Assembly (NCBI GenBank): GCA_023052935.1
Contig: CM041295.1
Span: 167,082,366 to 167,146,365, forward strand
Length of the DNA: 64,000 nt
Origin: Piezodorus guildinii
Lineage: Eukaryota; Arthropoda; Insecta; Hemiptera; Pentatomidae
Direction of reading: 5' to 3'
Part shown: one piece after another, positions 40,897 to 50,172 of the stretch
How positions within the stretch are numbered: position 1 is the first letter of the stretch
Layout of the letters: every line of letters starts with the position of its first letter
Notes under the pieces: generated by a model
The model's database searches: none
What the model saw: only the letters and a program-made list of their open reading frames with translations
What the model was told of the DNA's origin: nothing
Made by a program: the position numbers and the translations under genes

Positions 40897-41060
40897 CTTC
40901 ATTGTTGGAAGGTGAATTTAATGCTAAGGATTTAGGAGAAATTAACTGTTACCTTGGTGCCAACATTTCAAGGAACAAAGAAGAAATCAAGATTTCACAA
41001 AAAAAACATGATTAATACATTGCTAGACAGATTCAATATGTCTGACTGCAAAGGTATTTC
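40897..41060 (+). pseudogene. pol: copia RT segment, first copy of the duplicated piece
   Basis: It codes for LLEGEFNAKDLGEINCYLGANIS, the motif D/E region after the catalytic Asp pair, and ends at CKGIS. The same stretch recurs at 41655-41817 with a few differences (for example a TAA at the ANIS position in the second copy). Confidence 0.85.
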
Positions 41061-41509
41061 CGTAAGTCCAGATAGGTCTAATTATGGTTGTGTAAATCAG
41101 TTTTTTGAAGTATAGAGAGAGTTTGGATCGTTTGTTAAGTAAGTGTTTTAATAGTCGATATCTACGAGCAGTTTCTTGTCGTTTAAGTCTTGTATGAGGA
41201 TTCCATGTAAGACGGTTGTCAAGATGTAGTCGAAGGTATCGTATTTGTTCTACAGTGATGAGTGGGGTATGATTAAAGGAGACAACTGGACAGGAAGTCA
41301 TAGGTTTACGGCGTAGAGTGAAGGTGATTTGGTGGGATTTATTAGGATTTATTTTGATTCTCCAATTGTGACACCATTCTGCAATGGCGGATACATGGTT
41401 CTGTAGGAATTGGGAAGCAACAATAGGATCATTATTCACAGATAGCACGCAAGTGTCATCAGCGTAAGTAGAGAGGACAGTGCTTGGATGGATAGGGATG
41501 TCAGCTCAT
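41061..41509 (-). pseudogene. Antisense Jockey RT fragment inside copia
   Basis: The minus strand is the counterpart of 44322-44766 on the plus strand (YADDTCVLSVNN through LIYTTIIRPIWTY). It differs at several sites: here the codon after PNKSH is CAA (Gln), whereas the parent-like copy has TAA at 44496-44498. It therefore was not copied from the present state of that element. Both ends abut copia/PLE sequence without an A-tail or target duplication. Confidence 0.85.
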
Positions 41510-41817
41510 TGAGTTTCCATTCTCCTACCATGCGCCCTGATGATGACCCACAAAGAGGTTCGAAACGTTGGCAAACAATAAATAGTTGAAACTATTTAGT
41601 TGTTTCATTTAATGAACGCCACCCAGATTAATTCCTTCCAATAAGTAATTTTACTTCATTGTTGCAAGGTGAATTTAATGCTAAGGATTTAGGAGAAATT
41701 AACTGTTACCTTGGTGCCAACATTTAAAGGAATAAAGAAGAAATCAAGATTTCACAAAAAAACATGATTAATACATTGCTAGACAGATTCAATATGTCTG
41801 ACTGCAAAGGTATTTCC
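41510..41817 (+). repeat. Second copy of the PLE right arm plus copia RT segment
   Basis: It matches 40749-41060 in order: PLE spacer, hammerhead (41534-41572), terminal repeat, ataagtaatttta, copia RT. Several point differences exist. The first copy is followed by the antisense Jockey piece; this copy runs on into the rest of copia. Confidence 0.9.
41534..41572 (+). ncRNA. Hammerhead-like motif in the duplicated PLE arm
   Basis: The core is intact, but stem II has one change (GGTTC for GGGTC) that breaks one pair. Confidence 0.55.
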
Positions 41818-42537
41818 ACTCCTTTAGCTAGTGACGGTTTACCACAAGGAGACGGAAAAGTGATACATGTTCCCTACCGTCAATTGATTGGAGGTTTAAT
41901 GTACCTTTGTATGATAAGTAGACCAGACATTATGTTTGCTACCTCATATTTGAGTAGATTTTTAGATAGACCAAATCCCAGTTTATGGAAATCAGCCAAA
42001 CGTATATTGAGATACTTAAACCAGACTAAAGACTTTAAACTTGTATTTAAGAAAAATCCATCATTGGACATCATAGCCTACTCTGATGCAGACTGGGCAG
42101 GCGATCGTCGAGACCGAAAAAGCACCAGTGGCACTGCTGTCTACTTCGGTGGAAATCATATTTCATGGAAGTCTGTAAAGCAGCAGAACGTCGCACTCTC
42201 TACAGCCGAGGCGGAGTATGTAGCAGCAGCACAGACAGCGGCAGAGGTCATACATCTCCACAACTTAGCAAGAAGTGTGTCAGTGAGTGCTAGTGATAAA
42301 GTGCCCTTAATAAAGGTAGATAACAAAAGTGCCATATTTATGTTAAGTATTTATGAAAATTCAAAAAGATCAAAACATATTGACATAAAAGTAAATTTTA
42401 TAAAGGATTTAATTGCAAATAATAAAATTAAAATTGAATATGTACAGTCAGAAAATAACATAGCAGATATTTTAGCAAACGGTTTAGTGGCTCAAAAGTT
42501 TGAATTTTTAAGAGAGAAATTGTCAATTTTGTAATGA
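41764..42537 (+). pseudogene. pol: copia RT end and RNase H (256 codons open)
   Basis: The frame reads VPYRQLIGGLMYLCMISRPD (the conserved 'YR--VG-LMYL---TRPD' block), FLDRPNPSLWKSAKRILRYL, then RNase H: AYSDADWAGDRRDRKSTSG (catalytic Asp), LSTAEAEYVAA (Glu) and VDNKSAIFM (Asp), ending SKHIDIKVNFIKD and NNIADILANGL, which lies where 'DILTK-L' is found in most copia elements. RNase H would degrade the RNA of the RNA-DNA hybrid. This part alone has no stops. Confidence 0.9.
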
Positions 42538-42638
42538 ACTTATGTACTTAACTGTTTTTAGATTATGCTTTTGTGGCAATTTTGTTTTTTGTCTATTTTT
42601 TTAAAATTCTTTTTACTTAAAAAAAAAAATCAAAATTG

Positions 42639-42646
42639 ATAAGGGG
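42639..42646 (+). promoter_or_regulatory. copia polypurine tract
   Basis: The purine-rich stretch ataagggg directly precedes the 3' LTR (TGTTGAAA), the position from which plus-strand DNA synthesis is primed. Confidence 0.7.
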
Positions 42647-42813
42647 TGTTGAAATATTGTATCTCTTTGGCTGATGTAGGCACCCATGGTTAGGCGGGAG
42701 TTTGTATAACAGTAGTAATAAAGGTGTTCCCCTGAATGTGTGTGTGTTGTGCTGGCTGTGCGCCGCTAGTTTTTTCTTTTGTTTTTCCCTTGCCTGAATC
42801 ATATAATTTGACA
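42647..42813 (+). repeat. copia 3' LTR (167 bp)
   Basis: Partner of 37394-37561. The target duplication ACTAC follows at 42814-42818. Confidence 0.95.
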
Positions 42814-42818
42814 ACTAC

Positions 42819-45041
42819 AACGCCAAAGACCACCGATGGGGATGCCGAACGTCCAACACTCGTGGCAGGATTCTTTCCCGTCTCACAACCTCCAATAGCT
42901 TTCCCATTTTATCACCTCCTAATCCCACATACTGGCCAACATCTCTTAAAAAACGTCCTGATATACTTGACATCTTCATCACTTCCCAAATCCCATCTGC
43001 CCAATCTATAATTAAATCCTTAGATGACCTCTCCTCAGATCATAGTCCGGTTCTGCTTCTCATGCCTTCAAATCCTATTCTTAAACCATCTCCTCCCTCC
43101 TTGATTAAAGGACACGTTAACTGGGAAAATTTTCGTTATGATTTAGAGAACAAACTCAACTTACAAATTCCGTTAAAAACTAAACAGGACATAGACTTCG
43201 CCATTGAAGAACTTACAAAATCAATAGAAACAGCCATAAACAACAACACATCTCAATTTACAAATAGGAAAGCTCATGAAACAAAATTGCCAAGTCATAT
43301 CCGTCTCTTACTAATAGAACCCCTCGGACATAACCCATTACAGTAAACTGACTAACAAACTCAAGACAGAAATGAGAAAACTTAAAATTCAAAACTTTCA
43401 GACCTTTACAGAAAACTTAACTACGTCAGACAAATTATTATGGACAAAAACTGCAAAACTACTGAAATACAAAACCTTTAATCATCCACTCCTCACTGAA
43501 TTCCAGACCTGGACAAGAACCGATAATGAAAAATCCCAAATCTTTGGCAAACACCTATCCAAAATTTTTCATCCTCATGACGATATCATTAACCCACTCC
43601 ATAACGAACATGTTGAAGCAGAACTAAATGTTCCACTCCAAATGTCTCTTCCTCCTAAAGCCTTTCATCCATCAGAAATTATTAATATCCTTAATAAATT
43701 ACCTCTTAAAAAATCTCCAGGCCACGACCTTATGACGCCCAACATCCTGAAACAGCTCCCTCGAAAGGCCATCCTTTTCCTTACTTATATCTATAACGCC
43801 ATTCTCCGTACTACCTATTTTCCTGATACCTGGAAATTTTCTATTATAAAAATGATTCCTAAGCCCAAAAAGCCACTTGAGTACCCATCCTCTTACCGTC
43901 CTATATCCTTTTTACCCATTATAGGCAAAATTCTTGAAAACTTCTCCTAAAAAGGTTATATCCTATCCTAGACTCAAATCACGCCATTCCTGACCACCAG
44001 TTTGGATTTCGATCATCCCACTCTACTATTCAACAGTGCCATCGTGTGGTGGATGTGGTATCCTCTACATTGGAGCGCGGAATGTACTGCACAGGAGCCT
44101 TTCTTGACGTGGAACAAGCTTTTGATCGAGTTTGGCACCTAGGACTGCTCTACAAACTCCGCAAATTCCTCTCCCCGACATATTTCCTGATAATCCGTTC
44201 CTACCTTACAGATAGAACCTTTAAAGTTAATCATAATCTCTCCTCTTCCTCAGTATTCACCCAATCAGCCGGCGTACCTCAAGGTAGTATCCTAGGTCCA
44301 ATCCTCTACACGGTGTATACAGTTGACGTCCCTATCCATCCAAGCACTGTCCTCTCTACTTACGCTGATGACACTTGCGTGCTATCCGTGAATAATGATC
44401 CTATTGTTGCTTCCCAATTCCTACAGATCCATGTATCCGCCATTGCAGAATGGTGTCACAATTGGAGAATCAAAATAAATCCTAATAAATCCCACTAAAT
44501 CACCTTCACTCTACGCAGTAAAACTATGACTTCCTGTCCAGTTGTCTCCTTTAATCATACCCCACTCATCACTGTAGAACAAATACGATACCTTGGACTT
44601 CATCTTGACAAACGTCTTACATGGAATCCTCATACAAGACTTAAACGACAAGAAACTGCTCGTAGATATCGACTATTAAAACACTTACTTGACAAACGAT
44701 CAAAACTCTCTCTATACTTCAAAAAACTGATTTACACAACCATAATTAGACCTATCTGGACTTATGGCATAGAGCTATGGGGCACAACTAAACCATCTAA
44801 TTCCTCCCGCATCCAATCCTTGCAATCCAAAATCCTTCGACAAATCCTAGTTTGTTACCAACATAGAGACCTGAATATCCCACTTGTTGCAGAAATTGCC
44901 CAAAAAAGATACTCCTCCTTTCATTCCAAATTACCAGCCCATACAAACCCGCTTGTCCGTATCCTCTCATCGGCATCTATTCCCCATAATCCTCCGAGGC
45001 GTCTGAAAAGACGGTGGCCTCGAGACCTGCTTACCAAATAA
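42819..45041 (+). pseudogene. Jockey ORF2, endonuclease C-terminus and reverse transcriptase
   Basis: After copia the sequence resumes at NAKDHRWG in the endonuclease, with SSDHSPVLL (final SDH block) near 43035. RT follows: LKKSPGHDLMTPNILKQLP, WKFSIIKMIPKPKKP, YRPISFLPIIGKILE, TGAFLDVEQAFDRVWH (catalytic Asp), SAGVPQGSILGPILY, STYADDTCVLSV (catalytic Asp pair), IRYLGLHLDKRLTWN. Breaks: a stop near 43346, a frame change near 43945, TAA at 44496-44498. The last frame ends at 45041. Jockey uses this protein for TPRT; this copy is dead. Confidence 0.9.
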
Positions 45042-45152
45042 ACTCGGAAGTGCTACCACTGGGTAGATTCTTCTCAAGACTTTCCAAGCCAAAGTTCTGT
45101 AAATAGCTCATTTACTTGTTGTACTGTGTACAGTTGTAAATACCAAAAAAAG

Positions 45153-45156
<4 letters not shown>

Positions 45157-45184
<28 letters not shown>
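45157..45184 (+). other. Jockey poly(A) tail
   Basis: An uninterrupted run of A marks the 3' end of the Jockey element that begins near 29.8 kb. Confidence 0.85.
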
Positions 45185-45186
<2 letters not shown>

Positions 45187-46722
45187 AAATTCAAATTATG
45201 TACTTATTTTTCAACAATAGAATCTAAAATACATAAATAAAACATATAATAGAGGTGAGTGTATACATCTTTAAGAGTGTTTAAGTTAACCAAAGAACCC
45301 TATTTTTATTTTTTCATCCATACATTTTTTACATTGTTTAAATGATTCGAAAAGTACATACTTTCTATTAATTATTATGCAAAATAAATTATAAACATTT
45401 ACTATATTCCAACTATAACCGTACCTGTCAAATGTTCTACTTGATAATTTATCATCCTTTTCACAAATCGCAACCGCAAAATATTTTACTGAGCTCTCTG
45501 TCCACTCGCGTTAAAATTTAATCTTTAAAATTCGGCAACCCAGATTAGGACCAAGTTTTTTGCAGGCAACCCTATATAAATGTGTTTTCAATAAAACAAC
45601 GCTTATATTGATATATATTTTTTCTATTATCAAGCCGATGCAGATATTGACATACCCTCTTTTACCTGACAACCGATAGTTTGTCCAGGAAATGATCTGG
45701 CAACCCTACGCCTGCACATTCTATACCTTTGATACTTTAAGTCAGGGTAAAAGTTTTCTTATTATCATGATGTTGCAACATTGAATTAAAAATCATTTTT
45801 TTTAAATAATCTATCCAGGATTTTTTTAGGCAACCCATTCTTAACATATTTTTTAACATACTAAATTTGTTATAAAATATGTTTCATTCTGTTATCAGCT
45901 CGGTGCAGATCGTTTCAACTTCGGATCTTAGACTATCGGTTAAACTCGACGGTCCCGAGTTCACCCGATCGAGCCTTTCACTTCAGACCGTTACGGATAA
46001 TCCTCACTCACAGCCTACAAACAATCTCATTGCAGTGCGCCAAAATAAGTTTACACTTCAAAAATGAATTAATTAGTCAATTCAATGGCTACAGACTAAA
46101 ATATGTAATTTTACAAAAAATATTTACCATTCGGATGTTGATCTATTGTTACTGCATTAATTTATCTAGAAAATCACGTAATTCCGAATACTTCTGGGAC
46201 TTCTCTTTTTAATTTTTTCGTTAATTTTTGGACATACATTGAAAAACGTGAAAAATAAAATTATTTTGTTGTGATTTTTGTTTGTAGCTAATGTCTAGCG
46301 TCCTTTCAATATTAATATGTGGGGGAAAAACTCCTTAAAACAGAAAAAAAAAGTAAATAACAGAATCATTGTAAATACCGAAAGCTTTTTTGCAAACAAT
46401 ATCGTGCTGGAGACCGACTAACAAGAAAAAGTGCTACAGGTCATATAGAAGAATTCGCTCGTAAAGGAATGAGCATTAACTGCCTCTAGAGTAAAGTTAT
46501 TGCGGTAGCAAAGAATAGTGGGGATGTGAAAGATGTAAAATTACATGAAATCGAGAAGAGCTCGAGAACGTGCAACATCAACAATATCCATGGCTAACTG
46601 GGAAGTGCAAGCAAGTATTCAGTTGTTCGCCATTTTTGTAACAACGGCGACTTTTTATCACGTCAATTTTTAATCACCAGCTACTCAAGTTACTCATGCG
46701 CCTTGGTCCTAAGTGGCTGGAG
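45185..46722. other. No gene recognised
   Basis: AT-rich DNA. The word ggcaaccc recurs four times between 45535 and 45840, but I see no ORF, terminal repeat or RNA structure that explains it. Short ORFs at 45879-46212 have no recognisable content. Confidence 0.4.
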
Positions 46723-47039
46723 GCTCCTCTACACTGAAAGGCACAGAAATAAGGAGGAAGAAATATTTTGTTCTGTGTTCCTACACCATATAATTCTTTA
46801 TTGCTTAACATATATCTTGATAAACACTTCACCACCGTTTTGTACTATTGTTAAGAAAGGAGAAATTTCATGGTGAATATTCATTTCTCAGATCTGTTAG
46901 TCGTTTACTATTTCTTGGTGGATCTATGAGTGGTGGGAAAGTTTCTTTTCACCAAAATGAACAGCAAGAAAATTATATATAGATAAGAACTGGTTTATAT
47001 ATTTTGCTATATATACACCCTATTTGCTGTATGCTGTAT

Positions 47040-47335
47040 TAATGACCTTTCTCTACGGATCCATCATTCCCAATACCATATCTACGCTGATAATTTTCAA
47101 ATTCATTTATCCTTTCCTCCTTCCGTTCCCGTAACACCCGCTCACGGCCTTCTGATCTGTATATAACGTCCCATCGATCCACAGCTTTCGAGAGATCATT
47201 CTTAATCCGATCCGCATCCTTATGGAACTCCATTCCTTCCAACATCCGGGACTCTCAAACTCTTTCAACATTTAAATCCCGCCTGTTCAGCCATTTCCTG
47301 TCAATTCAATTCCCAAATAATGCCAATTAGATGCT
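47040..47335 (+). pseudogene. CR1-like RT remnant, first copy
   Basis: The plus strand reads YHIYADNFQIHLSFPP (RT motif C, second Asp changed to Asn). It then jumps, by internal deletion, to SRPSDLYITSHRSTAFERSF, LIRSASLWNSIPSNIRDSQT and LFSHFLSIQFPNNAN with a stop near 47329. Both parts match the C-terminal region of the CR1-like ORF2 at 35.1-36.0 kb. No protein is possible. Confidence 0.75.
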
Positions 47336-47824
47336 CATTTCAGGTAAAATCAACAAATAAAGCAAACAGATAGTTTTTTTTTATTTATTCAATTTTAATT
47401 TTCATGGGTACATTCAGCAGCAAATATGTAATCAAAAAGATTATCATTTCAAATATGTAAGATTAAATCATTTTTGTTTTTTTTATACTATATATTTTTA
47501 TATTTTAGCTCCTCTACACTGAAAGGCACAGAAATAAGGAGGAAGAAATATTTTGTTCTGTGTTCCTACACCATATAATTCTTTATTGCTTAACATATAT
47601 CTTGATAAACACTTCACCACCGTTTTGTACTATTGTTAAGAAAGGAGAAATTTCATGGTGAATATTCATTTCTCAGATCTGTTAGTCGTTTACTATTTCT
47701 TGGTGGATCTATGAGTGGTGGGAAAGTTTCTTTTCACCAAAATGAACAGCAAGAAAATTATATATAGATAAGAACTGGTTTATATATTTTGCTATATATA
47801 CACCCTATTTGCTGTATGCTGTAT

Positions 47825-48120
47825 TAATGACCTTTCTCTACGGATCCATCATTCCCAATACCATATCTACGCTGATAATTTTCAAATTCATTTATCCTTT
47901 CCTCCTTCCGTTCCCGTAACACCCGCTCACGGCCTTCTGATCTGTATATAACGTCCCATCGATCCACAGCTTTCGAGAGATCATTCTTAATCCGATCCGC
48001 AACCTTATGGAACTCCATTCCTTCCAACATCCGGGACTCTCAAACTCTTTCAACATTTAAATCCCGCCTGTTCAGCCATTTCCTGTCAATTCAATTCCCA
48101 AATAATGCCAATTAGATGCT
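47825..48120 (+). pseudogene. CR1-like RT remnant, second copy
   Basis: A copy of 47040-47335 with the same internal deletion, so the deletion is older than the tandem duplication. Confidence 0.75.
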
Positions 48121-48356
48121 CATTTCAGGTAAAATCAACAAATAAAGCAAACAGATAGTTTTTTTTTATTTATTCAATTTTAATTTTCATGGGTACATTC
48201 AGCAGCAAATATGTAATCAAAAAGATTATCATTTCAAATATGTAAGATTAAATCATTTTTGTTTTTTTTATACTATATATTTTTTACTGGAAGGAATTAG
48301 TCCGGGTGGCGGTCATTAAATGAAACAACTAAATAGTTTCAACTATTTTATTGTTT

Positions 48357-48395
48357 GCCAACGTTTCGACCCCCTTTGTGGGTCATCATCAGGGC
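48357..48395 (-). ncRNA. Hammerhead-like motif (PLE-B left terminal repeat)
   Basis: GCC, CTGATGA, GACCC/GGGTC stem II, GAAAC, GTT, GGC on the minus strand, all intact. Confidence 0.7.
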
Positions 48396-48399
48396 TAAA

Positions 48400-49272
48400 A
48401 AGATACAAAAGAATATAATTTCAATGACATTACATACAATATTATATAACCTATTTAGCTAGAGAACGTCGGTATTGAAAAAATAACAGAAGAACTGTAT
48501 ATGTAAAAAAAAAAAAACTTAATTAAAATACAATGACCATATTACAATAATGAAAGTGTTATACAGAAAAAATAAAAATGTTCACTAAACAAAATTTACA
48601 CAGGTATCAATAATTTACATGAAATATGAAATATAAAAATATGAAGTAGAGTGGAGATACGTACCGCATGGTGGGAGAATGGAAACTAGGTACTGTTTGG
48701 TAGATGGGGGTAGGTAGGATGGAAAATACGTAGGAAAAGGTAGAATGGAAAATACGTACTGATTTATGGACAGGGTCTGACAACAATGACTAAAATTTAA
48801 ACTACCACTACATAAAGAATCAATGAAATTTAACTTATGATTATAATAATGATACAGGATAAAAAATTATAATTTAATTCTTGAAATATCACCTATATAA
48901 TAGTAAAAACAGTGATGGAAGATGTATATGGAGAAAAACTGACTGTACCTCCCAACTTAATTATCCCTAATTCTGTTTAAGGTATCCAAAGATAACAGGG
49001 TGGAAAAAAAATAAAAATGGAACATTGTAAAATACATTAATTGACAAATCTTACAGGTTGATAAAAAAGTTAAATAAACATAAATACAAGTTGGAATAAA
49101 TTGAATAGTGAAGACATTTAGAAAATTTTAAATACATAAACAAAACAAAATAAATACATATATAGAATTATATGGATACCTAAAATAGATTTAAAATTAT
49201 AAATAAAAACCAACAAACAATAATAATGAAAAACAAAACAATATATATGGTGGGATAGACAGAGAAAATATG
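48400..49272 (-). other. 3' UTR of PLE-B, left arm
   Basis: Non-coding AT-rich DNA repeated in reverse complement at 52452-53325. Confidence 0.8.
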
Positions 49273-49977
49273 CTACTTAATAGAGTTTAATATGTGGCTA
49301 TATGTGGAGGAAATGCATTGTTTATCGGTTTTGTGGTTAACAGGATTGGATTGGAGGTGGATGTGGACGGATTCTGCGATTAGTCTTTTCCTATGGTTTG
49401 GAACATAATCTAAAATGGAGCAGTCGTCAAAGTTAAAGGAATGATTGAAATTTATGGAGTGTTCAGAAAGTTTTGAGGCTAGAGGGTTTCGAGAGGATAC
49501 GGAGAGTTTATGTTGCGATATTCTGGTTTTTAGGCAATTTTTGGTTTCTCCTACATAGGATACATCACAATCTGAACATGAAATTTTATAAACAATATTG
49601 GAACGATATATAGGAGTGATCGGGTCTTTTGTATTGGTAAAAAGGTGAGAAAGCTTGTTCTGGGTCTTTAGTCCTAGTTTTAAGGAAGGTAAGGAAAATT
49701 TAAGGATTTTTTTTATATTTTCAGAAAGGTGCGGAATGTAAGGTAGGGATCTATATAAAAATATCATGGGTGAATCATGGTCGGGAATTGTAGGGGAAGT
49801 AACGGTGGTTTTTGTGTTATAAGAATCTATAAGGTTTTTAATGACTTTTTTTGGGAAGCTGTTTAAGGTTAGTATTTTTTTAATACGTTCGATATTATTA
49901 GGATGGTACTTTGGATCAGACTAGGATAGGCAACGGTGGACGAGATTCTTGGCAACATTTAATTTCTGATGATATGG
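49273..49977 (-). pseudogene. PLE-B polyprotein, C-terminal fragment (GIY-YIG endonuclease)
   Basis: The ORF 49273-49767 codes for LPYIPHLSENIKKIL, NIVYKISCSDCDVSYVGETK (GIY-YIG core with linker CX2C), LKTRISQHKLSVS (catalytic Arg) and the C-terminus VNHKTDKQCISS. Upstream it continues to 49977 with a TAG (49921-49923) where PLE-A has a Leu codon. RT is absent. Confidence 0.85.
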
Positions 49978-50150
49978 TATGTAATTTCTGATGATATATT
50001 TATAAAGATGATATTTTCAAAATAAGTGAGGAGGACAAGGAAATCTCCCGTTTACGTATTAGTAATATGATCTCCAACCACCTCCAACGCCCTCCACCTC
50101 AATCGTCTCTTTCCCCCCTCTTCTTCAAAGATCTTTCCCAGTTCTCAATA
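49978..50150 (+). repeat. PLE-B dimer junction with a duplicated RT segment
   Basis: About 140 nt at 49998-50140 repeat the plus-strand sequence found again at 50606-50745. The 15-mer aatttctgatgatat occurs on both sides of the switch point (49961 and 49984). Confidence 0.8.
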
Positions 50151-50172
50151 AAACTGCATTAGTAAAGTCCCT

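Larger units (their letters stand above)
37394..42813 (+). mobile_element. Ty1/copia LTR retrotransposon inserted in the Jockey endonuclease gene
   Basis: LTRs are 37394-37561 and 42647-42813 (TGTTGAAATA to TTTGACA). The 5-bp duplication ACTAC lies at 37389-37393 and 42814-42818. The order gag, protease, integrase, RT, RNase H is that of copia. The LTRs differ at about four positions in 168. A PLE-B fold-back, a 450-bp antisense Jockey piece and a partial duplication interrupt RT. Confidence 0.95.
29756..45184 (+). mobile_element. Jockey-clade non-LTR element, near full length, carrying CR1-like and copia insertions
   Basis: ORF1 is at 30105-31614 and 36857-36997, ORF2 at 36994-37393 and 42819-45041, and a poly(A) tail at 45157-45184. 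Removing the CR1-like element (31615-36848) and the copia element (37394-42813) restores a collinear Jockey with ORF1 and ORF2 overlapping by ATGA at 36994-36997. The 5' end is placed only roughly, near 29756, and no target duplication was found. Confidence 0.85.
46723..48285 (+). repeat. 785-bp tandem duplication of a CR1-like element tail
   Basis: gctcctctacactgaaagg begins both copies (46723 and 47508), and they match nearly base for base (one difference: tccgcatcc versus tccgcaacc). The second copy is cut by the PLE-B dimer at 48286 and continues at 53469. Confidence 0.9.

Noticed and set aside
47039..47245. 68-codon minus-strand ORF repeated at 47824-48030
   Set aside because: The plus strand reads as the C-terminus of a CR1-like RT; this ORF is its antisense shadow, duplicated with the 785-bp repeat.
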